This document shows, piece by piece, positions 62,560-64,000 of a DNA stretch of 64,000 nt (positions are counted from its first letter, which is position 1; every line of letters starts with the position of its first letter). Below the pieces are notes generated by a model that had not been told where the DNA came from, searched no databases, and saw nothing but the letters and a program-made list of their open reading frames with translations. Origin of the DNA: Cycas panzhihuaensis (lineage: Eukaryota; Cycadophyta); NCBI GenBank assembly GCA_023213395.1, contig CM041465.1, forward strand, positions 53,513,741-53,577,740, written 5' to 3'. The position numbers were made by a program, and so were the translations under genes.

Positions 62560-64000
62560 TCATCGAAGATAGCCTAGCATGCTAGGTGAGAAGTATGAGA
62601 TAGTGGAGGCTCATGGATGACAACTTTAACTTGTCCTTCATGGACAAATTTAAGTTGCCCACAGTGTGAGGAGTAGATTTCTCCCATTTAGTTAAGCCAT
62701 GGTTGGCCTACCAGGAGGTTATACTCTACATTGATATCGAGTACAACAACATCTATGGAAATAGTCTTCCCTCCTAAGGTGAGTGAAAGGGAGACTATCC
62801 TTAATGGGGACTCCTTGGTCTTATCATATCCTTGGCATTTCCAAGGGATGAACTCAAGAGCTACTATGCCTAGCTCCTTAAGCATGTGCATAGGCATAGC
62901 ATTAACCAAGAAGCCATTATCTATGATGGTCCTCTTTATGATAAAATCAAGGGTGTCAATAGAAATGACGAAAGGGTAATGCAAAAGCTTCTCTCATTTA
63001 CTGGGAGACAGGAGACCTTAAGGATCAAACGAGATAATAGGTGGTATATGGGAGGTGGTGCCTACTATATGGATGGAAGCATCTTGTTGGCTAAGAGCTT
63101 CAAGAAGAAGAGTGTATTGCTCAAAGCAACTTCTAAAGACATTCATCATGGACATCCCCGCGACCATAGTGTGAAACTCATCGATGATGGAGAAGGGCTT
63201 TCCTTTTGTGGTAGGTTGGAGAAGTGCCCTTCGAAAATCATAACGATAGGGACACACAAGAATGGTCTTAGGAAGCACAAGGATTTCTAAAGGAGGGACT
63301 TCCTAAGGAGGATTAAGGTGAGGAGTGGAAGAAGAGGCATTGGTTGCCTCTTTGGCTGCTTGGGACCGGGTTAAGGCATATAACGGTGTGGTCTTAAGTA
63401 TTTAAATGACTCTCTTTCCCTTATTTTGGGATTGAGAAGGAGAAGGAGTTTAGTGGTTAGGATAACCAGAAGAAGAGGAAGAGTTGCTTACACCCTTCCC
63501 TTTAGCTTACGAAGGGTGAGGGTTTGGGGACCTTCCTCTATTTCGATTACCCTTTTGATGAGTGTTGCGATCACGTTCCCCATGTTTAGGGAAATGATCC
63601 TTATGGATGGGTTGGTTTAGGTTGGGCTTAGATGCTCGTTTGTGGGAAGAGTCATGTTGTGGGATGGCTCTAGGGTGCTAGGCCCTACATTGTGAATTTC
63701 CGTAAAAGCATTCCCCATGGACGAAACACCACTTCTTCTCTAAGGAGGAATCTAGCTTCCTCATTTGAGAAGACTAGGTATTAGCACCCTTGGGGGGATC
63801 AGATTAGAAAGATTAGTGGACTGGCTTGTGGGAAGTGGGTGATGAAGGAGCTTAGAGTTTAAGCTCCTTTATGGTACATTTGTAAGAACGTATAGTGGAA
63901 GTTAAAGGATTTAAGGTCTTCTCTGTCAGATGAGATGAAGACCTAGGAGGCTATTGGACTTTCACATCGTGAGGTGGTGGAGGTGCCTCATGCCATTATG
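62560..64000 (-). pseudogene. Protease and gag fragment of element IV (runs off window)
   Basis: Minus-strand blocks in 62688-62984: FVISIDTLDFIIKRTIIDNG then FLVNAMPMHMLKELGIV, and YNLLVGQPWLN, the retropepsin-like protease with GSS changed to GFL. In 63018-63278: RYDFRRALLQPTTKGKPFS and MMNVFRSCFEQYTLLLEAL. Near 63690-63735 a zinc-knuckle-like motif KKWCFVHGECF then CRA and HP. It has the same order as elements I-III. The gag core and start lie beyond the window. Confidence 0.8.

Larger units (their letters stand above)
54102..64000 (-). mobile_element. Element IV: Tat-like element lacking RT, RNase H and integrase, incomplete at window edge
   Basis: Left LTR about 54102-57798, then polypurine tract, second RNase H, PMD-like gene, and after only some 800 bases the protease and gag, running out of the window. 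The integrase end (LKKFYA) and the whole RT-RNase H-integrase block, about 4.5 kb in element I, are missing. It is related to I-III but clearly more diverged. The left border is approximate: it is placed at the first TG after repeat copy B. Confidence 0.82.

Overview
The window is nuclear plant DNA made almost entirely of transposable elements. I see no intact host gene, no rRNA or tRNA gene and no CRISPR array. The element type (very large Ty3/gypsy elements of the Tat clade, with a gag-pol polyprotein, a second plant-type RNase H and extra genes, plus a Ty1/copia solo LTR) points to a land plant, probably a seed plant with a large repeat-rich genome. I cannot name the species.

Layout. Four related Tat-like elements lie in the same orientation, with gag-pol on the minus strand. 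Element I is the outermost (1 to 6116 plus 36918 to 46202; its left LTR is cut by the window edge). Element II (6117-36917) inserted into the integrase part of element I. Element III (6221-22174) inserted into the left LTR of element II. This is a three-level nest of one family. From 46203 to about 54100 lies an older AT-rich stretch with long TA/CA microsatellites and a badly decayed integrase of another Ty3/gypsy element. Element IV starts near 54102 and runs off the right edge. Its left LTR carries a 643-bp Ty1/copia-like solo LTR.

Each element reads, in its own (minus) direction: 5' LTR, primer binding site, gag with a zinc-knuckle-like motif, protease, reverse transcriptase, RNase H, integrase, then a long 3' region, polypurine tract and 3' LTR. 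The 3' region is the unusual part. It holds a gene on the opposite (plus) strand with its own TATA box, untranslated first exon, GT-AG introns, and a protein whose N-terminal half resembles a plant mobile domain (PMD) and whose C-terminal half is acidic and then coiled-coil-like. It also holds a separate minus-strand reading frame for a second RNase H with its own conserved ATG. These two extra genes are divergent (head to head), and the plus-strand gene is tail to tail with integrase.

All copies are damaged by stops and frameshifts, so most coding entries are pseudogenes. Element II lacks reverse transcriptase and RNase H, and element IV lacks reverse transcriptase, RNase H and integrase. 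Both still keep the plus-strand PMD-like gene and the second RNase H. That conservation, together with a stem-loop kept at the same intron position despite sequence change, is the most interesting signal here.
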